A stretch of DNA of 64,000 nt. It comes from Solirubrobacter pauli (GTDB lineage: Bacteria > Actinomycetota > Thermoleophilia > Solirubrobacterales > Solirubrobacteraceae). Below, piece by piece: positions 33,659 to 41,943 of the stretch. Both the position numbers and the translations under genes were made by a program. The stretch lies in NCBI RefSeq assembly GCF_003633755.1, contig NZ_RBIL01000001.1, positions 2,031,426-2,095,425 of the forward strand, read 5' to 3'. The notes beneath the pieces are model-generated. The model had not been told where the DNA came from. It saw nothing but the letters and a program-made list of their open reading frames with translations, and did not search any database. Every line of letters begins with the position of its first letter. Positions within the stretch are counted from its first letter, which is position 1.

Positions 33659-34984
33659 CTACGCGGCCACGGCGGCCCAGCTCTCCAGCGCCGCGAAGTG
33701 CTCGCTCGAGAACGCCGTGCCGGCGTCGCGGCGCATGATCGCCAGCGCCTCGTCCGGGCCGAGCGCGTCGCGGTACGGGCGGTCGGCGGTGAGCGCCTCG
33801 AAGACGTCGGCGACGGCGAGGATGCGCGGCATCCAGCCGAGCTGGTCGGCCGTGAGGCCGAGGTGGTAGCCGCGGCCGTCGAGGCGCTCGTGGTGCGCGC
33901 CGGCGTCCAGCGCGAAGTGCCGGAACGGCGGGACGCGCTCGAGGATGCGCGTCGTCAGCTCGGCGTGCCGGCGGATCGCCGCCCACTCGTCGGCGTCGAG
34001 CCGGCCGGGCTTGTCGAGCACGGTGTTGGCGACGCCGAGCTTGCCGAGGTCGTGCAGCAGCGCAGCGCGACGCAGGTCGCGCGTGGTCTCGGGCGGGAGA
34101 CCGAGGGTCTCGGCGACGCCGACCGAGATGCGCGCCACGCCCGCCGAGTGACGGCCGGTGAACGGCGACTTCGCGTCGACCACGGTGGCGAACGCCTCGG
34201 CCACGCGGTCGAGCCCGTCCTCGTCGGTCATGAGCACGCGGTCGGTGGGCTCGAACGCCTTGACGACCTCCACGGCGTCCCCGCCCAGCGAGCTCCAGAA
34301 CGCGCGGTCGCCGCGGGTGGCGAGCAGCGCGGCCACGAGCTCGGGGTCGAACCAGCGCCCGGCGCGCCGGGCGGCCATGTCGAGCGCCGCCTCCAGCCCG
34401 CCGTGCGCGAGGTGGACCTCGACCGCCTGCGCGAGCCCCATGACCCGCGCCGCGACCGGGATGTCCGCGCCCTTGCGCCCGAACGGCGCGCCGCCACCGT
34501 CCCAGTGCTCGTCGAGGGCGAGGATCGCCCTGGCCGTGCTCTCCGGCAGGTCGATCATGCGCGCGATGTCGGCTCCGCGCTCGCAGCGGATGGCGACGAG
34601 CCGATCCGTCGTGTCACCGCCGAACGCGAACCCCCCGAACCGCCGCAGCCGCGTGAGCAGCGACGCGTTCGGCAGCGTGGCGCGGAAGGCCGTGGCCGCG
34701 TTCACGCGCGTGGAGCGGTAGTCCGTGCGCCGCCGGTCGCGCTTGAACGCGCGGTCGTCGGAGCCGAACAGCTCGTACACGGTCCCGGCGTTGGCCGAGC
34801 AGCCCGCGTCCTTGAGCAACAGCGCGTAGTAGAGGCTGGAAAGCTCCTCGTCGCACACGCCCGCCTCCTGGGCGATCCGCATGCCGATCGCGCACGAGCG
34901 CGCGGCGTGGCCCGCGGGCTGGCCCTCGGTCACGTCCAGCGCGTACGACAGCGCCGAGAGGATGTCCGAAAGGCGTACTTCCAC
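33659..34984 (-). CDS. Tandem HD-GYP phosphodiesterase-like protein (first domain degenerate)
   Basis: 441 residues, no membrane segment. The C-terminal HD-GYP domain (about 265-440) has LLHDLGKLGV (H311, D312), HHERLDGRGY (364-373) with His instead of the usual Pro after GY. The N-terminal half (about 20-230) looks like a second HD-GYP domain in which the HD pair is K59-D60 and the downstream motif is DEHWDGGGAPF, so it is probably non-catalytic. HD-GYP proteins hydrolyse cyclic-di-GMP with two or three metal ions. Together with the PAS-GGDEF-EAL protein at 15 kb it suggests cyclic-di-GMP signalling in this organism. Single gene; its start is about 50 bases from the end of gltX. Confidence 0.86.
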   Translation of the reverse strand: MEVRLSDILSALSYALDVTEGQPAGHAARSCAIGMRIAQEAGVCDEELSSLYYALLLKDAGCSANAGTVYELFGSDDRAFKRDRRRTDYRSTRVNAATAFRATLPNASLLTRLRRFGGFAFGGDTTDRLVAIRCERGADIARMIDLPESTARAILALDEHWDGGGAPFGRKGADIPVAARVMGLAQAVEVHLAHGGLEAALDMAARRAGRWFDPELVAALLATRGDRAFWSSLGGDAVEVVKAFEPTDRVLMTDEDGLDRVAEAFATVVDAKSPFTGRHSAGVARISVGVAETLGLPPETTRDLRRAALLHDLGKLGVANTVLDKPGRLDADEWAAIRRHAELTTRILERVPPFRHFALDAGAHHERLDGRGYHLGLTADQLGWMPRILAVADVFEALTADRPYRDALGPDEALAIMRRDAGTAFSSEHFAALESWAAVAA

Positions 34985-34997
34985 CTTCCGGGTTGTC

Positions 34998-35017
34998 GGC
35001 AGGCGGACCCGCCTGCC
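34998..35017 (-). terminator. Compact hairpin after gltX
   Basis: Inverted repeat GGCAGGCGG/CCGCCTGCC with two bases between (functionally an 8-base stem with a 4-base loop), 18 bases past the stop of gltX and just before the HD-GYP start. Confidence 0.5.
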
Positions 35018-35035
35018 TGAGTGACCTTGAACGGA

Positions 35036-36442
35036 CTAGGCGGCTATCCGCTCTCGCGCGGCGGCGAGCCGCTCGAGCGTGCGCTCGCGGCCGAGCACGA
35101 CGATCGACTCCCACAGCGGGAGCCCGACGCGCTGGCCGGTCACGGCGATCCGCACCGGCGCCTGCGCCTTGCCGACCTGGACCTGGCCCTCCTGGCCGAG
35201 GAAGCCCGCCTCGGCGCCCGCGTCGCGCACGGTCGCCTCGATCGCCTCGGCGGTCCAGTCGGCGTCGGCGAGCGAGCCCTGGACGAGCTCGAGCACCTTC
35301 TGCGCGCGCTCGTCCTTGATCGCCTTCGCCCACGCGGCCTCGTCGAGCTCGGGCTCGTCGACCCACAGGAAGCTGAGCATCCCCGGGACCTCGTCGAGCG
35401 TCTTGACCCGCTCCTGCACGAGCGGAGCCAGCTCGGTCAGCCGCGCGAGCGGCGCCTCGCCCTCGGGCAGGAACTCGGCGGCGCGCGCGACGAAGTCCTC
35501 GGTCGAGAGCGCGCGGATGTACTCGCCGTTGATGTGCAGCAGCTTCTTCTCGTCGAAGAACGCGGGCGACGGGCTCACGTCCTCGATCCGGAACAGCTCG
35601 ACGATCTCCTCGATCGGGCGGATCTCGACGTCGTCCTTGGGGCCCCAGCCGAGCAGCGCGAGGTAGTTGCGCATCGCCTCGGGCAGGAAGCCGCGCGCCT
35701 TGAAGTCGGCCACGGAGACCGGGTCGCGGCGCTTGGAGAGCTTCTTGCGCTGCTCGTTGACGAGCAGCGGCAGGTGCGCGAACGTCGGCACCTCGCCGAA
35801 GCCGAGCGCCTGCCACAGCAGCAGGTACTTGGCCGTGTTGTTGACGTGGTCCTCGCCGCGGATCACGTGCGTGATGCCCATGCTCGCGTCGTCGACCGTG
35901 TTCGCGAGCACGAACAGCGGCGCGCCGGTGGAGCGCGCGACCACGAAGTCGTCGACGTTCGCGTTGTCGAAGGTGACCTCGCCGCGGACCTTGTCCGGCC
36001 ACGACGTCTTGCCCTCGGGCACGCGGAACCGCAACGCACGGCCGGGCGCCTTCTCCAGCCCGCGGTCGCGGCAGTGCCCGTCGTAGCCGGTGCGCCCGTC
36101 CTTGCGCTCCTTGTTGCGCGCGTCGATCTCCTCGCGCGTGCAGTCGCACCAGTAGACCTTGCCCTCGGCCTCCAGCTTGTCGACCGCCGCCGCGTGCTGG
36201 GCCGCGTTGTCGCTCTGGTGGACGATCTCGCCGTCCCAGTCGATGCCGAGCCAGCGGAGCATGTCGAGGATGTTGTCGGTCAGCTCCGGACGGTTGCGCT
36301 CGGCGTCCGTGTCCTCGATCCGCAGCAGGAACTCGCCACCGGTGCCGCGGGCGAACAGCCAGTTGAACAGCGACGACTGCGCGGAGCCGACGTGCAGGTA
36401 GCCCGTCGGCGACGGGGCGAAGCGGCAGCGGGGCGTGCTCAC
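35036..36442 (-). CDS. gltX: Glutamate--tRNA ligase
   Basis: 468 residues, GTG start fixed by a 4-base overlap with the valS stop. Class I motifs: PSPTGYLHVGS (HIGH region, 10-20), RIEDTD, VIRGEDHVNNTAKY, and KKLSKR (KMSKS region). The catalytic Rossmann domain covers about 1-310 and the helical anticodon-binding domain the rest; the length is normal for bacterial GluRS. It charges tRNA-Glu (and, in many actinobacteria, tRNA-Gln for later amidation by GatCAB; not shown here). It forms an overlapping two-gene unit with valS, an uncommon partner. Confidence 0.96.
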   Translation of the reverse strand: MSTPRCRFAPSPTGYLHVGSAQSSLFNWLFARGTGGEFLLRIEDTDAERNRPELTDNILDMLRWLGIDWDGEIVHQSDNAAQHAAAVDKLEAEGKVYWCDCTREEIDARNKERKDGRTGYDGHCRDRGLEKAPGRALRFRVPEGKTSWPDKVRGEVTFDNANVDDFVVARSTGAPLFVLANTVDDASMGITHVIRGEDHVNNTAKYLLLWQALGFGEVPTFAHLPLLVNEQRKKLSKRRDPVSVADFKARGFLPEAMRNYLALLGWGPKDDVEIRPIEEIVELFRIEDVSPSPAFFDEKKLLHINGEYIRALSTEDFVARAAEFLPEGEAPLARLTELAPLVQERVKTLDEVPGMLSFLWVDEPELDEAAWAKAIKDERAQKVLELVQGSLADADWTAEAIEATVRDAGAEAGFLGQEGQVQVGKAQAPVRIAVTGQRVGLPLWESIVVLGRERTLERLAAARERIAA

Positions 36443-38985
36443 GCGGTCTTCTCGGCTTCCGGCTCGAGCTCGGCCGTGACCGTCAGCTCTTCGCCCTCGT
36501 TGAGGATGAGCTCGTCGACGTTGCCCGCGCCGCGCACGTCGGCCTCGGCCTGGCGCAGCGCGCCGAGGCGCTCCGCCGTGTCGGCGATCACCAGCTGGAG
36601 CACATGCGTGCGCAGCGAGCGCTGCTCGGACGTCTTGGCCTTGTGGACCGCGGACAGCACCTCGGCCGCGACCTCGAACACCGCCGGGTCGGCGTCGGCC
36701 GCGTGGGCGCGCAGCTCGTCGCCGGTGGGGTAGGAGGTGCGGTGCACCGAGCCCTCCTGCCACCACGACCACACCTCTTCGGTCACGAACGGCAGGAACG
36801 GGGCGAGCAGGCGCTGGAGCGTCGAGAGCGCGATGCCGAGGGTGGCCTTCGCGGACGCGCCGCCGGGTCCGTCGCCGTCGTTGTAGGCGCGGTTCTTGAC
36901 CAGCTCCAGGTACTCGTCGCAGAAGCGCCAGAAGAAGGCCTCGATCCGCGCGAGCGCCTGCTGGTAGCGGTAGTTGAGGAACGAGTTGGTCGCGTCGTCG
37001 ACCACGTCGGCGAGCGCCAGCAGCAGCGAGCGATCGATCGCCTCGGTCACGGCGCCCTCCTGCGAGGTGCCCACGCCGAGCACGAACTTGGACGCGTTGA
37101 GCAGCTTGATCGCGAGCCGGCGGCCGTTCTTGAAGACGGCCTTGTCGACCTGGGTGTCCGCGCCGGGTGCGGCCTTGAGCGCCCAGTAGCGCATGCCGTC
37201 GGCGCCGAACTCCTCGATCAGCGGCTTCGGCGTGGTCACGCTGCCGCGCGACTTGGACATCTTCTTGCGGTCCGGATCGAGGATCCAGCCGTTGATCAGC
37301 GTGTCCTTCCAGGGCTCGGTGCCGTGCTCGTAGTGCGAGCGCACCACGGTCGAGAACAGCCACGTGCGGATGATCTCGGGCCCCTGCGGACGCACGTCCA
37401 TCGGGTAGGTGCGCGCGAACAGGTCCGGGTCGTCCTCCCAGCCGCAGGCGATCTGCGGGCTCAGCGACGAGGTCGCCCACGTGTCCATCACGTCCGGGTC
37501 ACCGGTGAAGCCGCCCGGCTGGTTGCGCTGGGACTCGTCGTAGCCGACGGGCGCATCGCTCTGCGGGTCCACCGGCAAGGCGGACTCCTCGGGGATGATC
37601 GGGTGCTCGTAGTCGGGCTCACCCTCGGCGTCCAGGGCGTACCAGACCGGGAACGGCACGCCGAAGTAGCGCTGGCGGCTGATCAGCCAGTCGCCGTTGA
37701 GGCCCTCGACCCAGTGCTCGTACCGGGTCTCCATGAACTCCGGGTTCCAGTTCAGCGCGCGGCCGCGTGCGAGCAGCGCCTGGCGCAGGTCCTCGTCACG
37801 CCCGCCGTTGCGGATGTACCACTGGCGGCTCGTCACGACCTCGAGCGGCCGGTCGCCCTTCTCGAAGAACTTGACCTGCTGCTGGACGGGCTTGGGCTCG
37901 CCGATCAGCGCGCCGTCCTCCGTGAGCAGCTCGACCATCACGCGGCGCGCCTGTTTGGAGTTCTTGCCGCCGAGCTGCTCCCACAGGTCGGCCTTGCCCT
38001 CCAGCCACGCGGGCGTCTCCATCTGGAAGCGGCCGTCACGGCGCATCGCGGCGCGCAGCGGCAGGTTCAGCTCGCGCCACCAGGTGACGTCCTTGGTGTC
38101 GCCGAACGTGCAGATCATCGCGATGCCGGTGCCCTTCTCCTGCTCCGCGAGCGGATGCAGCACGATCGGCACCTCGACGCCGAACAGCGGCGTGGAGACG
38201 GTCTGGCCCGCGAGCGGCGCGTAGCGCTCGTCCTCGGGGTGCGCGACCAGCGCGACGCAGGACGGCAGCAGCTCCGGGCGCGTCGTCTCGATCTCGATCG
38301 CGCCGTTGCCGTCGGTGCGCGGGAAGGCGAGCTTGTGCATCGCGCCCTGCTGCTCGCGGTCCTCGATCTCGGCCTGGGCGACCGCGGTCTGGAAGTCCAC
38401 GTCCCAGACGGTCGGCGCCTCCTGCGAGTACGCCTCGCCGCGGGCGAGGTTGCGCAAGAACGCGCGCTGGGCGACCCGGCGCGCGCGATCGTCGATCGTC
38501 GCGTAGGTCAGCGTCCAGTCGACCGACAGGCCGAGCGTGCGCCACACGTCCTCGAAGCCCTTCTCGTCCTCGGCGGTGAGCCGGTGACAGAGCTCGATGA
38601 AGTCCGGCCGCGAGATCGAGCGCGTCTCGCCCTTGGGCAGCGGCTCGTCCGGGATCTGGCCGTTCGGGACCGTCGGGTCGCAGCGGACGCCGTAGAAGTT
38701 CTGGACGCGACGCTCGGTCGGCAGGCCGTTGTCGTCCCACCCCATGGGGTAGAAGACCTCGGCGCCGTGCATGCGCCGGAAGCGCGCGTTCGCGTCCGTC
38801 TGGATGTAGCCGAACGCCGAGCCGAGGTGCAGCGAGCCGGAGACCGTCGGCGGCGGCGTGTCGATGCTGTAGACCTCAGCGCGCTCCTTGCTGCGGTCGA
38901 AGCGGTACGTGCCGGACTCCTCCCATACGGCGTCCCACTTAGACTCGAGGCCGGTCAGGGACGGTTTCTTGGGGATCTCGGGCAC
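36439..38985 (-). CDS. valS: Valine--tRNA ligase
   Basis: 848 residues from a GTG at 38985. Motifs: PPPTVSGSLHLGSAFGY (HIGH region, near 45), KKMSKSRGS (KMSKS), editing-domain segments such as IEIETTRPELLPSCVALVAHPED, and NGDWLISRQRYFGVPFPVW. The C-terminal half has the anticodon-binding helices. The protein lacks the long C-terminal coiled coil of many ValRS enzymes and ends in an acidic tail, so it is of the shorter type. It charges tRNA-Val and edits misacylated threonine. Stop and gltX start share GTGA. Confidence 0.95.
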   Translation of the reverse strand: MPEIPKKPSLTGLESKWDAVWEESGTYRFDRSKERAEVYSIDTPPPTVSGSLHLGSAFGYIQTDANARFRRMHGAEVFYPMGWDDNGLPTERRVQNFYGVRCDPTVPNGQIPDEPLPKGETRSISRPDFIELCHRLTAEDEKGFEDVWRTLGLSVDWTLTYATIDDRARRVAQRAFLRNLARGEAYSQEAPTVWDVDFQTAVAQAEIEDREQQGAMHKLAFPRTDGNGAIEIETTRPELLPSCVALVAHPEDERYAPLAGQTVSTPLFGVEVPIVLHPLAEQEKGTGIAMICTFGDTKDVTWWRELNLPLRAAMRRDGRFQMETPAWLEGKADLWEQLGGKNSKQARRVMVELLTEDGALIGEPKPVQQQVKFFEKGDRPLEVVTSRQWYIRNGGRDEDLRQALLARGRALNWNPEFMETRYEHWVEGLNGDWLISRQRYFGVPFPVWYALDAEGEPDYEHPIIPEESALPVDPQSDAPVGYDESQRNQPGGFTGDPDVMDTWATSSLSPQIACGWEDDPDLFARTYPMDVRPQGPEIIRTWLFSTVVRSHYEHGTEPWKDTLINGWILDPDRKKMSKSRGSVTTPKPLIEEFGADGMRYWALKAAPGADTQVDKAVFKNGRRLAIKLLNASKFVLGVGTSQEGAVTEAIDRSLLLALADVVDDATNSFLNYRYQQALARIEAFFWRFCDEYLELVKNRAYNDGDGPGGASAKATLGIALSTLQRLLAPFLPFVTEEVWSWWQEGSVHRTSYPTGDELRAHAADADPAVFEVAAEVLSAVHKAKTSEQRSLRTHVLQLVIADTAERLGALRQAEADVRGAGNVDELILNEGEELTVTAELEPEAEKTA

Positions 38986-39011
38986 GCGTCGGATCGTAGC
39001 GGCCGATTGGC

Positions 39012-40664
39012 TCAGGACAGGGCGTAGGCGACCCCGCACGCCGCCGCGAGGCAGGCGACCAGAACCGGCATCCCGAAGCGGGCGAAGACCGCGCCCGTGT
39101 ACCCGCCCGGACGCATCACCATCACGTTCGACTGGTGGCTGAACGGGTTGAGCAGCGTCAATGAGACGCAGGTGCCGAGCAGGGCCAGCGTGGTGGTCGG
39201 GTCGATCCCGGCTTCCCGCGCGACCGAGATCGCCACCGGCGTGAGGATCGAGGCCGTCGCCGCGTTCGTGACCAGGTTGGTGAGGACCGTCGTCACCACG
39301 GCGAGGACGATCAGCGTCCCGAGCCGACCGTCGGAGAGGCCGCCGATCGCGTCGGCGATGCGACCGGCCAGCCCGCTGGAGACGACCACCGCGCCGAGGC
39401 CGATCGAGCCGGCCAGGAGGGCCAGCACCTTCGGCTGCAGGGCATTGGCCGCCGACCGTGGGCTGATCACGCCCGTGATGACCATGAGGGTCGCGCCGCC
39501 GCTCGCCGCCAGCTCGGCCGGGGCGAGGCCGAACGACGCGGCGACGATCACGGTCGCGAGGATCGCCAGCGCGATGCCCGTCTTGGCGGGCTGCGGCGCG
39601 CGGTAGGCGACGTCCTGCCACAGCGCGACGGCCGGGTTGCGGGCGACGGCCGTGCGGTCGTCAGCCGAGACGAAGCACGTCTCGCCCGGGTCGAGCCGCG
39701 TCTCGTGCAGCGGCTCGCGCGTGCGCGCGGCGATGATCCGCAGCGAGCCGTCACGCTCGAAGTCGTGCAGCGTCGCGCCCTCCCCCGCGCTCACGCTGAC
39801 CGCGAACAGCTTGTGCGCGGAGAGCCCGAACAGCGGGACTTCCCACAGCGCGCTCACCCCGCCCTCGGTCGCGTCGAAGACGAGCACGTCACCGGCTTCG
39901 ATCGGCGTGTCCGGGGCCTGGTTCGTGCCCCAGCGCCGGATCGAGGTCAGCTCGTACTCACGCGTGCGGGCGATCCCGAGGTCGGCGGCGCGCCGATCGG
40001 TCGCCAGCGCGGCGGACGCGACCGGGATCTCGACCCGCCACTCCTTCTCCTGCCGCTCGTGCGCGGTCGTGCCGCGCAGCGTGCGCGAGGCGGTGAGGAA
40101 GATGACGACGCCGCCGACGATCGCCACCGGCAGCGCGACGGGGGCGAACGAGAGCATGCTCATACCCACGCCCCGCTCGTCGGCGAGGCCGGCGATCACG
40201 AGGTTCGAGCTCGTTCCGATCAACGTGACCGAGCCCGCGAGCGTCGTGATGTGGGCGATCGGCAACAGCACCTCGCGCGCGGGGATCCGGCGCGTCTGCT
40301 CGAGCTGCCGCGTGGCGGGGATCAGCATCGCCACCAGGGGCGTCGTGTTGATCAGCGCCGAGCCGACGCCGATCGGCAACGACAGCCGGCCGAGTGCGCC
40401 GCGCGCCGTCTTCGTCGCCGCCAGCAGACCCCACGTCACGCGCGCGACGACGCCCGTCTGGACGATCCCCTGCGCGATCACGAGCATCCCCGCGACCGTG
40501 ATCACGCCCGCGTTGCTCAGGCCCGCCGCCAGCGCCTGCGGCTCCGCGAGGCCGACCACCCCGGCGAACACGAGCGCGACCAGCAGGGCCACGACCGGGT
40601 CGACGCGGTTGGACGCCATCGCCGCGAGCGTCGCGACCACAAGCACCGCAGCGAGAGCAGTCAT
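39012..40664 (-). CDS. SLC13/DASS-type permease with paired TrkA-C domains
   Basis: 550 residues from the ATG at 40664. N-terminal helices (about 1-190) include LINTTPLVAMLIPATRQLE and SVTLIGTSSNLVIAG, typical of the divalent-anion/citrate transporter fold with its SNT-like motif. A soluble middle region (about 210-370) carries two TrkA-C-like (RCK_C) modules, for example the stretch with IEAGDVLVFDATEGGVSALWEV. A second bundle of helices has TNLVTNAATASILTPVA and NPFSHQSNVMVM, mirroring the first. Such proteins carry sulfate, dicarboxylates or related anions; the substrate is not predictable. It is divergent from the TetR gene with a 49-base gap, so that regulator may control it. Confidence 0.86.
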   Translation of the reverse strand: MTALAAVLVVATLAAMASNRVDPVVALLVALVFAGVVGLAEPQALAAGLSNAGVITVAGMLVIAQGIVQTGVVARVTWGLLAATKTARGALGRLSLPIGVGSALINTTPLVAMLIPATRQLEQTRRIPAREVLLPIAHITTLAGSVTLIGTSSNLVIAGLADERGVGMSMLSFAPVALPVAIVGGVVIFLTASRTLRGTTAHERQEKEWRVEIPVASAALATDRRAADLGIARTREYELTSIRRWGTNQAPDTPIEAGDVLVFDATEGGVSALWEVPLFGLSAHKLFAVSVSAGEGATLHDFERDGSLRIIAARTREPLHETRLDPGETCFVSADDRTAVARNPAVALWQDVAYRAPQPAKTGIALAILATVIVAASFGLAPAELAASGGATLMVITGVISPRSAANALQPKVLALLAGSIGLGAVVVSSGLAGRIADAIGGLSDGRLGTLIVLAVVTTVLTNLVTNAATASILTPVAISVAREAGIDPTTTLALLGTCVSLTLLNPFSHQSNVMVMRPGGYTGAVFARFGMPVLVACLAAACGVAYALS

Positions 40665-40713
40665 CGGAGTGTGGGACTCTACGGCTCTCCCGCGGGCGGA
40701 TAGACTGTCCGCT

Positions 40714-41262
40714 TTGCCGCCCGTCCCTGCCAAGCGCGCCGACGCCGAGCGCAACCGCGCGAAGATCCTCGACGCCGCGCGCGCCGCGTTCGCCGAGTCC
40801 GACGCCGAGGTCTCGATGGCCGAGATCTCCCGCCGCGCCGGCGTCGGGATGGCGACGCTCTACCGCAACTTCCCGAGCCGGCAGGAGCTGATCGAGGCCC
40901 TGTACGTGGACGAGGTCGACGCGGTCTGCGCGGCCGCCGCGCTCCCCGCCGACTCGCCCGGCGCCGCGCTGCTCGCGTGGCTGCGGCGCTTCTACGCGTT
41001 CTTCCACAGCAAGCACCCGCTCGCCTCGGAGCTGCTGCGCGAGATCGACGGCGCCGGCCCGTTCTTCAGCGGCAACCGCGACCGCGTGCTCGCCGCCGCC
41101 GCGCCGCTGCTCGAGGCTGCGCAGGCGTCGGGCGAGATCCGCGCCGACCTCACGCTCGAGCAGGTCCTCGAGCTCGTGCTCGCCATCGCGCGGGTGCGCG
41201 GCGACGGGAGCTACGTCGAGCCGATCCTCGACGCGGCGCTCGACGGCCTGCGCACCGCGTAG
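40714..41262 (+). CDS. TetR-family regulator
   Basis: 182 residues from a TTG at 40714 (LPPVPAKRADAERNRAKILDAARAAF). The N-terminal helix-turn-helix is clear: EVSMAEISRRAGVGMATLYRNFPSRQELIEALY, with the C-terminal ligand-binding helices after it. No ATG or GTG fits the domain start, and the promoter for both directions must sit in the 49-base gap to the permease gene, so it probably represses that permease. The ligand is unknown. Confidence 0.88.
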   Translation: MPPVPAKRADAERNRAKILDAARAAFAESDAEVSMAEISRRAGVGMATLYRNFPSRQELIEALYVDEVDAVCAAAALPADSPGAALLAWLRRFYAFFHSKHPLASELLREIDGAGPFFSGNRDRVLAAAAPLLEAAQASGEIRADLTLEQVLELVLAIARVRGDGSYVEPILDAALDGLRTA

Positions 41263-41274
41263 CCGGCCGCCGAT

Positions 41275-41466
41275 CTATCCGGGCCAGCCCTTGCGGGCAG
41301 CCTGCGCGTCGCGCTTGTCCTCACGCGCGATCTGCTTGACCGCGTCAGCCTGCTTCTCGGCGCGGTGCCGCGTGGCGGCCGCGGACGCGGCCTCGTTGGC
41401 CTTGGCGATCGCCTCGCGTTGCGCGCGGTAGGCGGCCTCGCCGCGCAGCGGCTTCTTCTCAGCCAT
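41275..41466 (-). CDS. Small charged helical protein
   Basis: 63 residues from the ATG at 41466: rich in Ala, Lys, Arg, Glu and Gln (for example ANEAASAAATRHRAEKQAD), no cysteines, no signal peptide, probably one long amphipathic helix or coiled coil. It starts within the last 8 bases of the upstream gene, so they are translated together. No function can be assigned. Confidence 0.6.
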   Translation of the reverse strand: MAEKKPLRGEAAYRAQREAIAKANEAASAAATRHRAEKQADAVKQIAREDKRDAQAARKGWPG

Positions 41467-41770
41467 CGTGGCGCTCCAGCGCGTGCGCGGGGAGCACGTA
41501 GCGGCGCGGCGGGCGCGCGTCGAAGCGACGTCCACTCGGGTTGCGCGGGCCGTACAGCCCGGGCCGGGGCGGTTCGAGCAGCGGCACCTCGGGCTCACCC
41601 CCGTGCGCGACGATCCAGCCCTCGATCGCGGAGGCCTGACGGCCCTCCGCGACGATCGCGGCGCGCTCGATGACCACCCCACCGTCGCCGTTCGGGCGGG
41701 CAAGGCGCGCGACGGCCGCGCGTACCGCGGCTGCGGCTTCGGGGGTCTCGCTGGTGGTGCTGGCGGGCAT
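41459..41770 (-). CDS. Hypothetical protein of 103 residues
   Basis: Residues 1-60 are an alpha/beta region (AAAVRAAVARLARPNGDGGVVIERAAIVAEGRQASAIEGWIVAHGG) and the rest is proline/arginine-rich (PPRPGLYGPRNPSGRRFDARPPRRYVLP). The pattern of a short regulatory-looking N-terminal half with -EGWIVAHGG- resembles small proteins of unknown function from related actinobacteria; I cannot name a family. Pairs with the downstream small charged protein by overlap. The codon use is like its neighbours, which supports a real gene. Confidence 0.6.
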   Translation of the reverse strand: MPASTTSETPEAAAAVRAAVARLARPNGDGGVVIERAAIVAEGRQASAIEGWIVAHGGEPEVPLLEPPRPGLYGPRNPSGRRFDARPPRRYVLPAHALERHDG

Positions 41771-41859
41771 GGGCCCTCCTCAGTGGAGCGGACGCCCGTG
41801 GACGCCGCGAGGTCGCGGACGAGTCCGCGTCGTCCGACCACCCTACCCCGATCCTGGAC

Positions 41860-41894
41860 TTGACCGTCTGACTTAAATGTAAGTAAGGTCTGAC
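41860..41894 (+). promoter_or_regulatory. Promoter and repeat cluster upstream of the secreted DUF1080 gene
   Basis: TTGACC (41860-41865) and TAAGGT (41884-41889) are separated by 18 bases and read like a housekeeping-type promoter for the gene at 41944. The heptamer GTCTGAC occurs twice, at 41866-41872 and 41888-41894, exactly 22 bases apart (two helical turns), and a near-palindrome CTTAAATGTAAG lies between them. These sit in the spacer and over the -10, so a repressor site is likely. Confidence 0.5.
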
Positions 41895-41943
41895 GGACAA
41901 GGAAGTCCTGGCCTTCGGGCCTGTTTCGAGGAGAACGATCTGG

